NCBI GenBank assembly: GCA_032717465.1
Contig: CM064683.1
Location: 35,462,042-35,526,041, forward strand
Source of the DNA: Coenobita brevimanus
Lineage: Eukaryota > Arthropoda > Malacostraca > Decapoda > Coenobitidae
Direction of reading: 5' to 3'
Length of the DNA: 64,000 nt
Part shown: positions 46,740 through 58,400 of the stretch, one piece after another
How positions within the stretch are numbered: the stretch's first letter is position 1
Layout of the letters: every line of letters starts with the position of its first letter
Made by a program: the position numbers and the translations under genes
The notes under the pieces: model-generated
Database searches by the model: none
Seen by the model: the letters and a program-made list of their open reading frames with translations, nothing else
Told to the model about the DNA's origin: nothing

Positions 46740-47600
46740 TCGACCTGCGGGTTGGGGAGTTAAAACTCAGTTTTAATCCAGTTATAGCTAATCTTGGTGA
46801 AAGGGTTTGGGGTCAGGCAAGGAGTAAACCTTTTGTTCATGACAACAATTGGTCAAAGGTCAAGGTCACAAGGCATGGGCAACACAGTTATTATTTGATT
46901 TAGACCAAACCTTGGGAAAGGACTGACTGTAAGGCAAGAATAAAAGGATTCGATTTTGAGAACACATGATCCAGGTCAGAGTAAAAGACCATATCTAAGA
47001 TCACCGGGCAAGGTCAGCCCAAACAGTTTTTATCTGATCTGAACCAAAATTGTCGGAAGGACCAAGACTCAGACGAGAATAATGAGATTCAGTTTTGAAA
47101 ATAATCAACCAAAGGTCACAGAGCAAGGTCAAATATCGACCTCAATGTCTCTGCGAACAAAGAAGCTAAAGCAGTTTTGATATCATTTGTAACAAAATCG
47201 GTAGATGAGCTGAAGATCACCCAAGAGGTTAACGTGAGGCTGACCTATTTTTTTTTTAGTACAACAGGCCAAAGGTCAAGGTCACAAGGCAAGGTCATCT
47301 TATTCAGTATTTATCCAATGTGAACTAGTGTCACCTTTACGGATGGGTTCAGGTTAAACCAGTGATAAAAGATACTTGACTTTGAGTACAAGAGGTCAAA
47401 GGTCAAGGTCACAGGGAAAGGTCTAGGTAAAGGTCACAGGACAAAGTCATGTAAAAAGCTCTTATCTACTTTAAATCACAGTTGTTGGAAGGGTATAGTG
47501 TAGGACAAGAATGAAATAATTCGATTCTGAGCGTCAGCTGTCGAAATTCAAGGTTACAAAGTACAGTACAGTCAGATATTCTACCCTTACATCAGTTGTT
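46740..47600 (+). repeat. GGTCA-rich tandem repeat, about 6 diverged units
   Basis: Units of about 120-150 bp, each with a 'tttta.c..tt..a.c.aa' block (about 46,770, 46,890, 47,018, 47,170, 47,303 and 47,458), then 'gaaggg', 'caagaatgaa', a 'cgattttgag' block and clusters of GGTCAAAGGTCAAGGTCAC. Related to the 7.8, 11.8 and 50.2 kb repeats. No hairpin end seen. Non-coding. Confidence 0.75.
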
Positions 47601-47602
47601 GG

Positions 47603-47604
<2 letters not shown>

Positions 47605-47669
<65 letters not shown>
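47605..47669. repeat. (GT)n microsatellite
   Basis: Perfect run of 32 units. Confidence 0.98.
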
Positions 47670-47670
<1 letters not shown>

Positions 47671-47695
47671 TGCACACTCTGAGAGCTTCTTATTC

Positions 47696-47718
47696 TTATT
47701 ATTCCGATTATTATTATA

Positions 47719-47753
<35 letters not shown>

Positions 47754-47780
47754 CTTTATTATATTATTATTATTATTATC

Positions 47781-47825
<45 letters not shown>

Positions 47826-47832
47826 TTTATTA

Positions 47833-47877
<45 letters not shown>

Positions 47878-47881
47878 CATC

Positions 47882-47925
<44 letters not shown>

Positions 47926-47962
47926 CTTTATTTTATTATTATTATTATTATTGTTATTATTA
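47696..47962. repeat. (ATT)n array
   Basis: About 265 bp of ATT triplets with atc and atatt interruptions. It continues at 48,211-48,265 after the inserted RTE 3' end. Confidence 0.97.
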
Positions 47963-48210
47963 TATTTGGCCATGTGGAGAGGATGGAGGGTGAAAGACTG
48001 ACGAAGAGAGTGTATGTGAGTGAGGTGGAGGGGGGAAGAGGGAGGGGGAGGCCGAGGATGAGATGGAGGGAGGGGGGGGAGAGGTATATGAGAGAGGGGG
48101 GTGTGAGTTGGGAGCAGGGCAGTGGAATGGCGGGGGACAGGGCGACTTGGAGGCGATTTGTTTGTGGCCACCCCAAACGGGACTGAGGCGTCTGGCAATA
48201 GATAGATAGA
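47963..48210 (+). mobile_element. RTE LINE 3' end inserted in an ATT array
   Basis: About 235 bp of coding end (GRGRGRPRMRW, YMREGGVSWEQGSGM, RFVCGHPKRD) on the plus strand, ending with a (ATAG)n tail at 48,198-48,211. ATT triplets flank both sides, so it inserted into the array. It starts at ttggccatgtgg, the recurrent truncation zone. Very similar to the 30 kb copy, so young. Confidence 0.9.
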
Positions 48211-48308
48211 TAAATTATTATTATTATCTTTATTATTATTATTATTATTATTATCATTATTATTAAAACTGCCCACATCCTTGTGAGGCGATTTCTTGTC
48301 TCTGCCAA

Positions 48309-48310
48309 TA

Positions 48311-48359
<49 letters not shown>

Positions 48360-48790
48360 CCGCTTAGAAAGTAATGGCTATTACCCGGAGGCTCTTTGGC
48401 CTGGAGCCTTCAAGTTCTGTCAGGTTAATCATCCGGTTGGCGGCTTTTGATTATGATGGCAATCCATCAACCGGATCACTGCCTTAAGGTAGTCGCATTG
48501 CGGAAAGGAGTTTGGTTCCATTCACTTGATTATTCTCTGCGATCGTGTGGGGTCAAACACTGAAACTTTTCCTGACATTCCGGATGTCACCTGATTTCCA
48601 TGAAGGATTAATGCTAGAGCCACCAAACTTGGTGGACTTACAGACTATGATGACCTAGGGTGACAGGCGCAATATCAGTGGCCTTTACCTCAGGGTCCCT
48701 TTATAGCTCGGCTTCAAACAGGCAATGAGTGTGGCAAGTTTTTCTTTATCAAAATTGACCTCGGACAATTTTGCGGTCGCCTATTTCTTC
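48309..48790 (-). mobile_element. Possible poly(A)-ended retroelement of unknown class
   Basis: A (TA) run then T33 (48,327-48,360) abuts about 430 bp of unique GC-balanced sequence, ending in TTC and ATT triplets near 48,785. On the minus strand this would be a body followed by a poly(A) tail. No A/B box pair or ORF could be recognised; it may be a decayed LINE 3' end or chance. Confidence 0.35.
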
Positions 48791-49002
48791 TTCTTTTTCT
48801 TCTTCTTCATATTATTAATTATTATTATTATTATTTTTTTTTTTATTATTATTATTCCCCAGTAAGTATCATAATGGCGGTACAGTTACGTAACCATATA
48901 TGTACTCAGTAAGAAAAGTGTCATAATTATTATATAACAACCAAACAAGGCATAAAAGTATGTCATTAAAAATGTAGACGAGGTGATATGCCCATTTGGG
49001 GA

Positions 49003-49350
49003 AGGCGGTGGCTCAGCCGGTAGAGAGTTGGCTTGCAGTCCTAACGGACCCGGGTTCAAATCCCGCTGGGGCAGGGAACAGTTTAAGGATTTGAATTTCA
49101 TAAAAATCAGACTTCACTGATCTACCAGAAGACCCGCCAACATGTCGTAAAAATACCCCCGCTAATACCAATGCACCAGTCCTGTATGAGACAGCCCTAG
49201 CATGTATTCAGTATGGACGGTGGGTGTTAGCGCCGAAGTGGTGACATGTAGAGGTGTACGGTACGTAGGAGGACTACTGGGCCTTGAAAGCAGGCTGTGA
49301 AGCCTATGCCCAGAGTCGGTCACATAAAAAAAAAATAATAATAATAAAAT
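49003..49350 (+). mobile_element. tRNA-derived SINE
   Basis: The head resembles a tRNA gene. A box TGGCTCAGCCGG is at 49,009-49,020 and B box GGTTCAAATCC at 49,053-49,063, with a T-arm that can pair (cggg/cccg). The anticodon arm is imperfect (a nine-base loop would be needed). About 250 bp of unrelated body follows, then a tail 'ataaaaaaaaaataataataataaaa' near 49,325-49,350. The long body and tail argue against a functional tRNA. Confidence 0.78.
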
Positions 49351-50155
49351 AACAGCCTCGACCTTGTTCCAATAGTCTCCTGGCACACTGCTATCCTTAC
49401 ATCTTCATTCATTTTATAAAGAGCATTTTTATTCTATGAATATAAAGAACACCAGAAAACTGAGCATTACGATGGATATAGATAAATATGCTAACTGTTC
49501 ATAAATGGTAGGAAGAAAAAACTGCCAGCTAAACTAATCGCCCTGGATAAAATGCAAACTGATGGTGTCTGTAGGAAGAAGGCTGAAACTGATACTCATG
49601 AATTACGCGACGATAAAGCCAGGCAATCAATTTTTGCTAAATTTCAGTATTTTCGGAACTCACCCCCACAACAGATCATAACAGATTTAGGTCCTCAGTG
49701 TTGTACTCCTGGGTGTACAGAAAGAAAGGGAAACACAATGCATCCAACAGTCTAACTAGCCCAGGAAAATGGTGCAGGAGACAGTAGGATATGAGGACTT
49801 CAAAGAAAGAAAATGATACAAAAAATTATAATAAAGACCTGAAATCAGTATAACGGTAAAAATAATTTCAAAAAAATATAATACTATCGATGATGATAAT
49901 GCAGTACATATGAAAATTAAAAATGACAGTCAAAATCACATATATGACTAATGTATTTATGGATTATGTTCTCATAAGGCAGAGAAAAAAATGGAGTATT
50001 CAAAATGAATATAACTGAGAAAGTGTTGTTCCCTTCAGTCCAGGGACGTCAGTTCGGTATCTGTGCACCCATGTACGCATGTTAGCAAAATATCTCATGA
50101 AAGCCTCAACTCATTTGGATAAAAATTATAACATACACTGTGCAATCCGGTGCAA
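49351..50155. other. No recognisable feature
   Basis: AT-rich non-coding; the 67-codon plus frame at 49,552-49,755 has no recognisable motif. Confidence 0.4.
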
Positions 50156-50400
50156 AGAGGCAGGTCAGTTTTGTATTATTTCAACTAAAGACAAAGGTCA
50201 TGGGTCAAGGTCTAAATTCAGGGCGCGGCGTTATCTCGTGAATGCCAGATCCGATTTGAATCAACCACAGCACATGCATGGTGTGTGTGGATGAGAAGGA
50301 ATAACTCGATTTTGGATCAATCAGTGGTCAAGGTCAGAGATCTGAGTTAAAGTTTGGGCGCTGCGCCACTGTGCTCTCTGAGTACCTTTGATCTGGCCAA
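50156..50400 (+). repeat. GGTCA-rich repeat, about 2 units
   Basis: Contains 'caaaggtcatgggtcaaggtc', 'gccagatccgatttgaatcaa' and 'cgattttggatcaatcagtggtcaaggtca'. The organisation is as at 46.7 kb. Confidence 0.6.
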
Positions 50401-51530
50401 GTTCTTGTAAATGTTAGATGATTATATTCAGCATATTGAGAAATTTGGCGAACTCTATGGACCAGACGACGTCTTCATTAACGTTTTTAGTAAAAGAGCT
50501 TGTCGTCTGAAGTGGTTAAGTGTACAAAACAACATAAAGGCAACTGTAAGTGATAGAAACATATGCAAAAAGTTGTTGTGATTCCTTTGATGCAGTAACG
50601 TCATACTAAATATATTCATGCTATCTTCAGCGATTTTATTCTGTCTGAGACAGCTTATTTGACTAGGAGGGGTTAGATACAACCATCTTGTGTGTCCCCA
50701 ATACTAGGGCACTCTCTTAAGCTCACAAACACTTGGGTACTTATCGCTCACTCTCAATGAACGAAATCGCCTCCCCTTCATGGCAGGTTAATAGTGACAA
50801 TATTATTGCATTTATGATCCTATGACTCACTCGGATAAGTTGAATCGTCTGGGATTATGTGGAATAAAATGCTACTGTAGAGGTTAAAGTACATGTTCGT
50901 AGCAAGAACAAAACACACACAAACCTCACCGTACTCAAGAGGTTCAAGTAAAGGAAACCGAAATTGGAAGGATATGCTAATTTAACGCTGATATAATTAG
51001 ATACAAAATGTTTATCCATTTGACAGCTTGGCTTTCTCCTTACAGAACCGGCGTTAGTTGTTAGCCTAACTACAGGGTGGTACGTAAATTATGCTCTCCA
51101 GCCTTGAATGGCTCAGTCTGCTTCTGCAAGGAGCAAAGACATTTTGGCTGCTTTATGACATTACTAATCAACCACGCTACAAAGGATGTAAAGCAGGCAT
51201 TGTAAATTACGAAACGTGTTTCTGGGAAGCAGAATATTACGCATGGTAGACACGTAATGCTGAAGGAGACATCCCCTCAAGGAAGTTGAGTTTGCAATAT
51301 ACTGACTACCCCGTATAATTCTTAGGCGTACTAGCAGCAGAAAAAAAAGTATATATTTTTTTCAGCCTACGACCGCTAGAAACTATCTCAGCTGAACAAA
51401 ATATATTGGTCTTACACTGAACAACCGCAATGAAATTCCGGAATGGTGTAGGTAGAGGTACGAAGGAAACGGGATCCTCAAAACGTTGAAACAGCTATTG
51501 TAAAATATGCGAGAAAATACGAATAGTCGA
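50401..51530. other. Mostly unassigned; one 115-bp-type monomer
   Basis: 50,815-50,890 has 'gttgaatcgtctgggattatgtggaataaaa', a decayed monomer of the 13.6 kb family. Nothing else recognised. Confidence 0.4.
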
Positions 51531-51539
51531 ATGCGTAAG

Positions 51540-52870
51540 TGTAGACGGAGATACGCACGGAGTGGGGGTGATGGCGGTGGGGGTGTTGGTGGGAGGGGTC
51601 AGGGGCATACTGATGTAAAGGATGGTGGGGGAGGAGGAATGAAAGACTGGGGGAGTGGAGTGAGGAGAAACTAGGGAGGGGGGAAAGCTTAGAGGAGGGA
51701 AGAGTGGTGGGTTGCGGGGAAGGAGAAGGGGAGTACATGGGGGGAATGAGGACGATGAGGCTGGGGAAAAGAGGAAGAATGGCAGGATGGATTAGGGAAG
51801 GAAGGAGGGGAAGTTGGGGAGGGAGGAGGGAAGGAAGGCATAGGGAGAGTAAGTGGGTGGGACAGGTTCGGGAAGAAATGGGAAGGACGAATTAGGGGAG
51901 AGAGGGATGAAATATTGGCTGGAGGGAGGGAGGCTTGTGGGGAGGGAGGAATGGGAAACGGGTGAAAGCTGAGGGGGAGGAGGCGAGGTGAGGAGGAGGG
52001 AGCAGGAGAGAGAGTTGAGAAAAGAGAAGGAAAGTGAGCAGGAGGATAGTAGGATGGAGGAAAAGAGGGGTAGGAAGAAGAAGGAAGAACGGAAAGTATG
52101 GGTGAGAGGTGAGGGAGATAAGATAAATAGGAGACGGAGAGAGAAAAGACAGTAGACAAAGGCGAGGTTAGCAGTGTAGAGGAAAGGAAATGAAAGGAGA
52201 AAGATCGGTAGTCAGGAAAGAAAAGAAAAGACAAATGGAGTATGGAGGGTGGACGAGAAGAGGTTGGCAGAATATGCAGGGTGAGGCTGGGAAAACAGGG
52301 AAGAGAAGGACGGAGTAGGAAGGCTTCTAGGGTGACGGATGATAGAGGATTGGGAGACAGGATGCACGAGGGAGAGGGAGAGGGGAGTCAGGAGAAAGAT
52401 GCAAAATTGAGGGATGGGGTAGAGGAGAGAGGACGAGGAAAAACAGGAAAGATGGAGAGGTGAGGAAGTAACGGAGGGCTAGGAAAAGGGTAGAGAAAGG
52501 GAGGGCAAAAAATGTGGGAAAGTGAGGGAGAAAACTGGGGGGATGCAGAGGAAGGTATGGTGATTAGGGAAAGGAATGATGAGAGACATCAAACAAGGGA
52601 GAGGCTGGGTGAGGGAGAGGAAAGGAAGGAGGGATGGACTGGGAGGAGCCAAAAAGAGGAGTAAGGCTAGGAGATGGGATGAAAGGGGTTGAGTGAGAAA
52701 AGGAGGGAGGATGGGTGGGGTAGGAGGAAAGGATGGGGTTGGCAGGGGCGACAGGAGGGGAGAGAAGGCAGGATAGGGTTGGGCAAGGGGTAGAGGGTAA
52801 TGAGAAGTGGTGGACGAGGAGAAGGTGGAGGGGAGAGCATGGGGAGAGAGGGGTTTGTGGGGCAAGGGAA
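51540..52870. repeat. Long polypurine tract, about 1.3 kb
   Basis: The plus strand is overwhelmingly purine for about 1,330 bp, made of imperfect ggga, gagg, ggaa units with sparse single pyrimidines and no fixed period. The Pro/Ser/Leu-rich minus frames (up to 181 codons) are artefacts. It could adopt triplex or G-rich structures. Confidence 0.9.
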
Positions 52871-52924
52871 TAAGGCATTAAAGATGTGAGCATTGAACCT
52901 TGCTGGTGGTTGTGGTTATGAGGA

Positions 52925-53690
52925 AGATAAGGAAAATAAGGTTAATGAGGTAGGTGTGGTAGTAAGACAGGTGTGGTAGTGAGGCAGGTGTTGAGGTCAA
53001 GCAGGTGTATTTGTGTAGTATGAGGCAAATGTTGTGGTCAAGCAGGTGCGTTAGTGTAGGAGTGAGGCAGATGTGGTAGTGCGGCGGTTGTGGTACTGTG
53101 GTAGTGAGGCAAGTGGGGTAGAATGTTAGTGAGGCAGGTGTGTTGGTGAGAAATGTCTGGTGGTGAGGCAGGTGTGGTAGTGAAAGACGTATGGTGGTGA
53201 GCCAGGCGTGGTGGTGAGGCAGGTGTGGTAGTGTGGCACGTGTGGCAAGAATGATAATGAGGCAGATGTGATGGTCACACAGGGTTGATCGTGAGGCTGG
53301 TGCAGTAGTGAAACAGGTTATGGTAGAAAGGTCGTGAGGAATGTGTGGTGATGAGGCAGCTGTGTTAGTGAGGTAGGAGCGGTAGTAAGGCAGGTGTGGT
53401 AGTGAGGTCGTGAGGAATGTGTGGTGATGAGGCAGCTGTGTTAGTGAGGTAGGAGCGGTAGTAAGGCAGGTGTGGTAGTGAGGTCGTGAGGAATGTGTGG
53501 TGATGAGGCAGCTGTGGTAGTGAGGTACGTGCGGTAGTAAGGCAGGTGTGGCAGTGAGGTACGTGTGGTGGTGAGGCAGTTGAGGTGAGGAGGTAAGTGT
53601 GGTAATGAGGCAGGTGTGGTTGTAAGGTAGGTGTGTTAGTAGGTGTGCTAGTGCTAGTGAGGTAGGTGCGGTATTAAGCCAAGTATGTGG
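52925..53690. repeat. GTGGTAGTGAGGCAG minisatellite with 76-bp higher-order unit
   Basis: A variable roughly 15-19 bp motif (gtggtagtgaggcaggt) spans about 760 bp. Within it a 76-bp unit beginning gtcgtgaggaatgtgtgg repeats at 53,331, 53,407 and 53,483 nearly without change. The 297-codon minus His/Thr/Leu-rich frame is the repeat read through, not a gene. Confidence 0.93.
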
Positions 53691-53720
53691 AGAGAGAGAG
53701 AGAGAGAGAGAGGGGGGGGC
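53691..53720. repeat. (GA)n and G-run
   Basis: A short GA run followed by nine G. Confidence 0.95.
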
Positions 53721-53769
53721 TGTCATGGTTTGAGGACGGAGAGGCACAGAAATGAAGGATAAAAGCAAC

Positions 53770-54390
53770 AAAATTATTTAAGATGACTGCACGAAGGAAA
53801 ATAAAAGTTCTCATAATACCCGCTGGATGGACGAATTTTTACCTTTTAATGTAAGAAAACTATTGTTCCCCGACCTTTATACTCTTACCTTTCTAAAATT
53901 TATTCTCCGCTTCATAAAATCGTCTGGCGTTTTCAGGAATAAAACTGGCGAGGTTAATGGTGGAAGGGGGTTTTTGTGAGAACTGCACCTGAAGTTATGT
54001 CACGCTAGCTGGAATCGACTAGAGTTGTCCCGACCATAACAGGGATGGCATGGCGGAGATTTTCGTTTCTTTGGGGCTTATTTCCTGTAGCTTAATAGTT
54101 GAATATGATTTACTACGGCTCTACATCCTTTTCTTTAGCACTTTTTCGTTAATAACATCGTAACTACGTGTAAAGTGAATCTCTTAAACTCAGCGAAATT
54201 GTTCGTCCTTTTCCATCATATTTCACGTAGTTTAGTGATCAAATAAAGAACACTGTGCTTTATATTCCTACCATAACTCTTTTGTGGCTAGCACCTTCTC
54301 ACAGTGTTACTCCTTTGTTAAAGCTCAGCATGCAAGATGGAAAGATGACAGTTTTAGGCTGCGTTAAAATGGAATAGGTATTAGGCCCTA
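53770..54390. other. No gene; 115-bp-type monomers
   Basis: 53,905-54,060 includes 'ttcataaaatcgtctggcgttttcaggaataaaa' and 'gagttgtcccgaccataacagggat', decayed monomers of the 13.6 kb family. Confidence 0.5.
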
Positions 54391-54951
54391 TGTACCCGTC
54401 CCCGCCCAGGAGGGGCTCGGGGACAGGTATTATTTTCACTCGGTTTGTCTGTTTGTTTGCCTGCTGTTTGTCTGTCTGTCAAAAACTTTAGCGAAAACTA
54501 CAAGTGCAATTTTGACTAAACTTACAGGGATGATGGGCTATGACCTTCTGATCACCTGATTAATGGGCCAAACTGGGCCAAGGCCCAGGCTGTAGCCCCC
54601 CCCCCCTAAAAAAAAAAAAAAAGTGAACAAAAATAGTTTTTTCGCCATTACTCCTTTCAAATTCGTCATATCGACATGAAACCAAATCCTAAAGATGCAT
54701 CTTTCAAATCTGCATCCTTTAACATGCCTCATTACATCACGGGGGTCACCCCCCAGTTAGCGATAGGGGGGTCAATGTCAGGTGGGTCTGGCCTAAAATT
54801 TCAAATGGGCGTAAAATCGTCAATTTTCACCCGATTTATTCCAAATTTGATGTGTGACATGTTTGACTAGATATCCTGTTGCGTTTATACGTCAGCACTA
54901 AAACGAATGCTGGGGACGGGTTTGCTGTGCCTTGGCACCGCTTCTTGTTGT
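54391..54951 (+). mobile_element. HINE-like non-autonomous element, copy 2
   Basis: Inverted match of 2,993-3,549. The hairpin end comes first: arms ACCCGTCCCC (54,394-54,403) and GGGGACAGGT (54,419-54,428). A TTTGTCTG run follows, then a C9A14 stretch (54,598-54,621), the shared interior, and a subterminal GGGGACGGGT (54,912-54,921), which is an exact inverse of the first arm. The palindrome GTGCCTTGGCAC (54,927-54,938) closes the other end. No coding capacity. Confidence 0.75.
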
Positions 54952-55245
54952 TTGTGCTTTCTGAAAATAAAAATGAATCTGTTAGCTGATATCTGGAAAC
55001 AAACATTACGAATACTTATGTGTCTGTATCTCCGTAAAATTTAATCCATTTCACCTGACAATTTCATTCAGTTTGGGGAGACTTCACAAACTGGCGAGAT
55101 TAAATGTAAACATCACTAACCCCTTCACTGCTAGATCGCTCTGTTAAATTGAATGAAGCCGCCAGGCGGCCGGGAGAATAAAACAAGATGTCACTGTAGT
55201 GTGGTGACTAATGGGATATGGTAACACTCCAGTTTCGGTCAACCT
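54952..55245. other. No gene; weak monomer traces
   Basis: A 'gacaatttcattcagtttggggagacttcacaaa' block resembles the dispersed monomers at 43.6 kb. Confidence 0.4.
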
Positions 55246-55249
55246 AAAC

Positions 55250-55795
55250 TATCTATCTAGCTATCTATTGCCAGACGCCTCAATCCAGTAAGGGGTGGCC
55301 ACAAACAAGTCGCCTCCATGTCGTCCTGTCCAACGCCATTTCACTGCCCTGCTCCCAGCTCACACCTCCCTCTCTCATATACCTCTCCGCTTCATCCCTC
55401 CATCTTATCCTCGGCCTCCCCTTTCCTCTCCCACCCCCTTCCATCTGACTCGCACACACTCTCCTCGTTAGTCTCGCTCTCGATCCTCTCCACATGGCCA
55501 AACTACCTCAATGTATTTCAACCTAAAGTCTATCTATCCATCTATTGCCAGGCGCCTTAATCCCGTAAGGGGTGGCCACAAACAAATGGCCTCCCTGTCG
55601 CCCAGTCCCCCGCCATTTCTCTGCCCTGCTCCCAGATCACACACCTCTCTCTCATATACCTCCATCTCATCCTCGGCCTTCCCCCTCCCTCTTCCCCCCC
55701 TCCACCTCACTCGCATACACTCTCCTCGTTACTCTCGCTCTCCATCCTCTCCACATGGCCAAACCACTTCAATGTATTTCAGTCTAAAGTGTTAC
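55250..55795 (-). mobile_element. RTE LINE 3' ends, two tandem copies
   Basis: Two copies of about 245 bp (55,250-55,520 and 55,531-55,795). Each has a TCTA tail, a 'gccagacgcct.aatcc.gt' type end, a GRGKGRPRIRW / MREGGVSWEQG coding match, and a stop at 'tccacatggccaaac'. Both are followed by the same 'tatttca..ctaaagt' flank, indicating tandem duplication of one insertion with its flank. Confidence 0.85.
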
Positions 55796-56245
55796 CTGAT
55801 AATAAACAGAAACTATTTTTTATGTGTAATGCATCCATTTTGACGTGAAAGGTTAATGTTGTGTTTAGTGTACAAGAGAACTTCATCTGTCTTCATCTTT
55901 TCAGAAATGTATTGGGGATGAAATTATACTTACATACTTATACTAACTCTGTGAGACCCTTCCTCAGCTAAGTAAAATCGTCAGGCAGCTGCAACAAAGT
56001 GATATGATAATAGCCTCGTATTTCAAGGGTTGCCTTAAGTACACTGGAGGAAAGAACGAAAAAGTGTGTATTAACGAAACTGAAAGAAAGAAACTGAGGA
56101 TTAAACCCTTTTCGATTAGGTGATTCATCTATTACTCAGTGATGTGATAACAGATATTGTAAACCATACATGTTCTGAAGTTTAAATGGAAGAATGAGAG
56201 CTGAGTTTGGATCGCGTGCAGAGAGAGACTTCAGTAAACTAAATT
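55796..56245. other. No recognisable feature
   Basis: Non-coding; one decayed 'taagtaaaatcgtcaggcagctg' monomer near 55,970. Confidence 0.4.
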
Positions 56246-56560
56246 CCATCCATCCATCCATCATCCAATCCTGTGTTGCCCCAGGAGGAGCGTAGAAGCC
56301 CGGAGCAGGGCATGCTGGTCCTGACATTTAAGATGAAAGTGACCAGCCTCATTCATCCCTGAGTAGCATTACGTGAGCAATAAACCCCTACCACCCCTTG
56401 GATTATAAACCTGTCCAGGCTCGATCCGATTGGAGAGCCTAATTACCCACTAAGCCACCAGACGCTATAATTGGGTTATATGGCTTCCGCCCAGCGTAGT
56501 AAATGGTTTCCTAGTGTACAGGAAACCATTTGGCTTGTCACTCAATGTAGAGTCACCCGT
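56246..56560 (-). mobile_element. tRNA-derived SINE, (GATG)n-tail family, full copy
   Basis: On the minus strand it begins with about 90 bp of leader, then a tRNA-like head with A box TGGTGGCTTAGTGGGTAAT and B box GGTTTATAATCC about 45 bp apart. The body ends 'cacaggattggatgatgg', then (ATGG)n at 56,246-56,262. Aligns end to end with 60,741-61,055. Pol III promoter boxes are inferred from the match to A/B consensus. Confidence 0.82.
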
Positions 56561-57650
<1,090 letters not shown>

Positions 57651-57799
57651 ATCTTAGACATTGCAAGCTTTATTGTTCATTCAGGATGTCATCGTCTCCT
57701 TCCTGCACAATACTTTTTTGAGCTAGTGGTACATAAACACTTCGACGTCCCTACTACTTCAATGATGCAATGAAGAGACCATTATATTCAGCAGAAAAT

Positions 57800-58208
57800 G
57801 ATGCTAGTTGTGGTGGTGATGATGATGGCGCTGTGATGATGGCTGTGGTGATAGTTGTGATAATGACGTTGGTGGTGATAGCTGTTGTTGTTGTTGTGGT
57901 GGTGGTGGTGGTGACAGCTGTGACAATGACAGATGTGGCAGCTATGGTGGTGGTTCTGGTACCTGATGATGATGATGGTGGTGGTGGTGGCAGTCGTGGT
58001 GATGGTCGTAGTGGTAGCTGTGATGGTGGTGGTTGTGGTTTGTAGTAGCTGTGATGATGATGGTGGGAGGGAGGTTAGCTGTGGTGGTGCTGTGATGATG
58101 AACGTGGAGGGGGGGTAGTTGTGGTGGCGGTGGTGGTAACTGTGATGATAGCTGTGATGATAATGATGGTGGTGATAGCTTTGGTGGTGGTGATATTGAT
58201 GGTAGCTG

Positions 58209-58255
<47 letters not shown>

Positions 58256-58400
58256 CGGGTGGTGGTGGTGGTGGTGGTGGTGGTAGCTGTGGTGATGGTG
58301 GTGGCAGCTGTGGTGGTGGTTGTGGTAGCTGTGGTGGTGGTGGTAGCTGTGATGATGATGGTGGTAACTGCGGTGGTGTTGATGGTGGTGGCTGGTATTT
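57800..58400. repeat. (GTG)/(GAT) trinucleotide minisatellite
   Basis: About 600 bp of ggtggtgatgatg and agctgtg motifs, with a pure (GAT) run at 58,211-58,254. The Val/Met-rich plus frames and the 201-codon Pro/His-rich minus frame are artefacts. Confidence 0.93.

Noticed and set aside
49003..49080. Functional tRNA gene
   Set aside because: A and B boxes are good, but the anticodon arm does not fold canonically and a body with an A-rich tail follows, as in a SINE.
51689..52865. Proline/serine-rich secreted protein frames on the minus strand
   Set aside because: Caused by the polypurine composition of the plus strand; frames in all phases look alike.
52878..53771. 297-codon minus open frame
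   Set aside because: It reads through the 52.9-53.7 kb minisatellite; composition is His/Thr/Leu/Pro and follows the repeat period.
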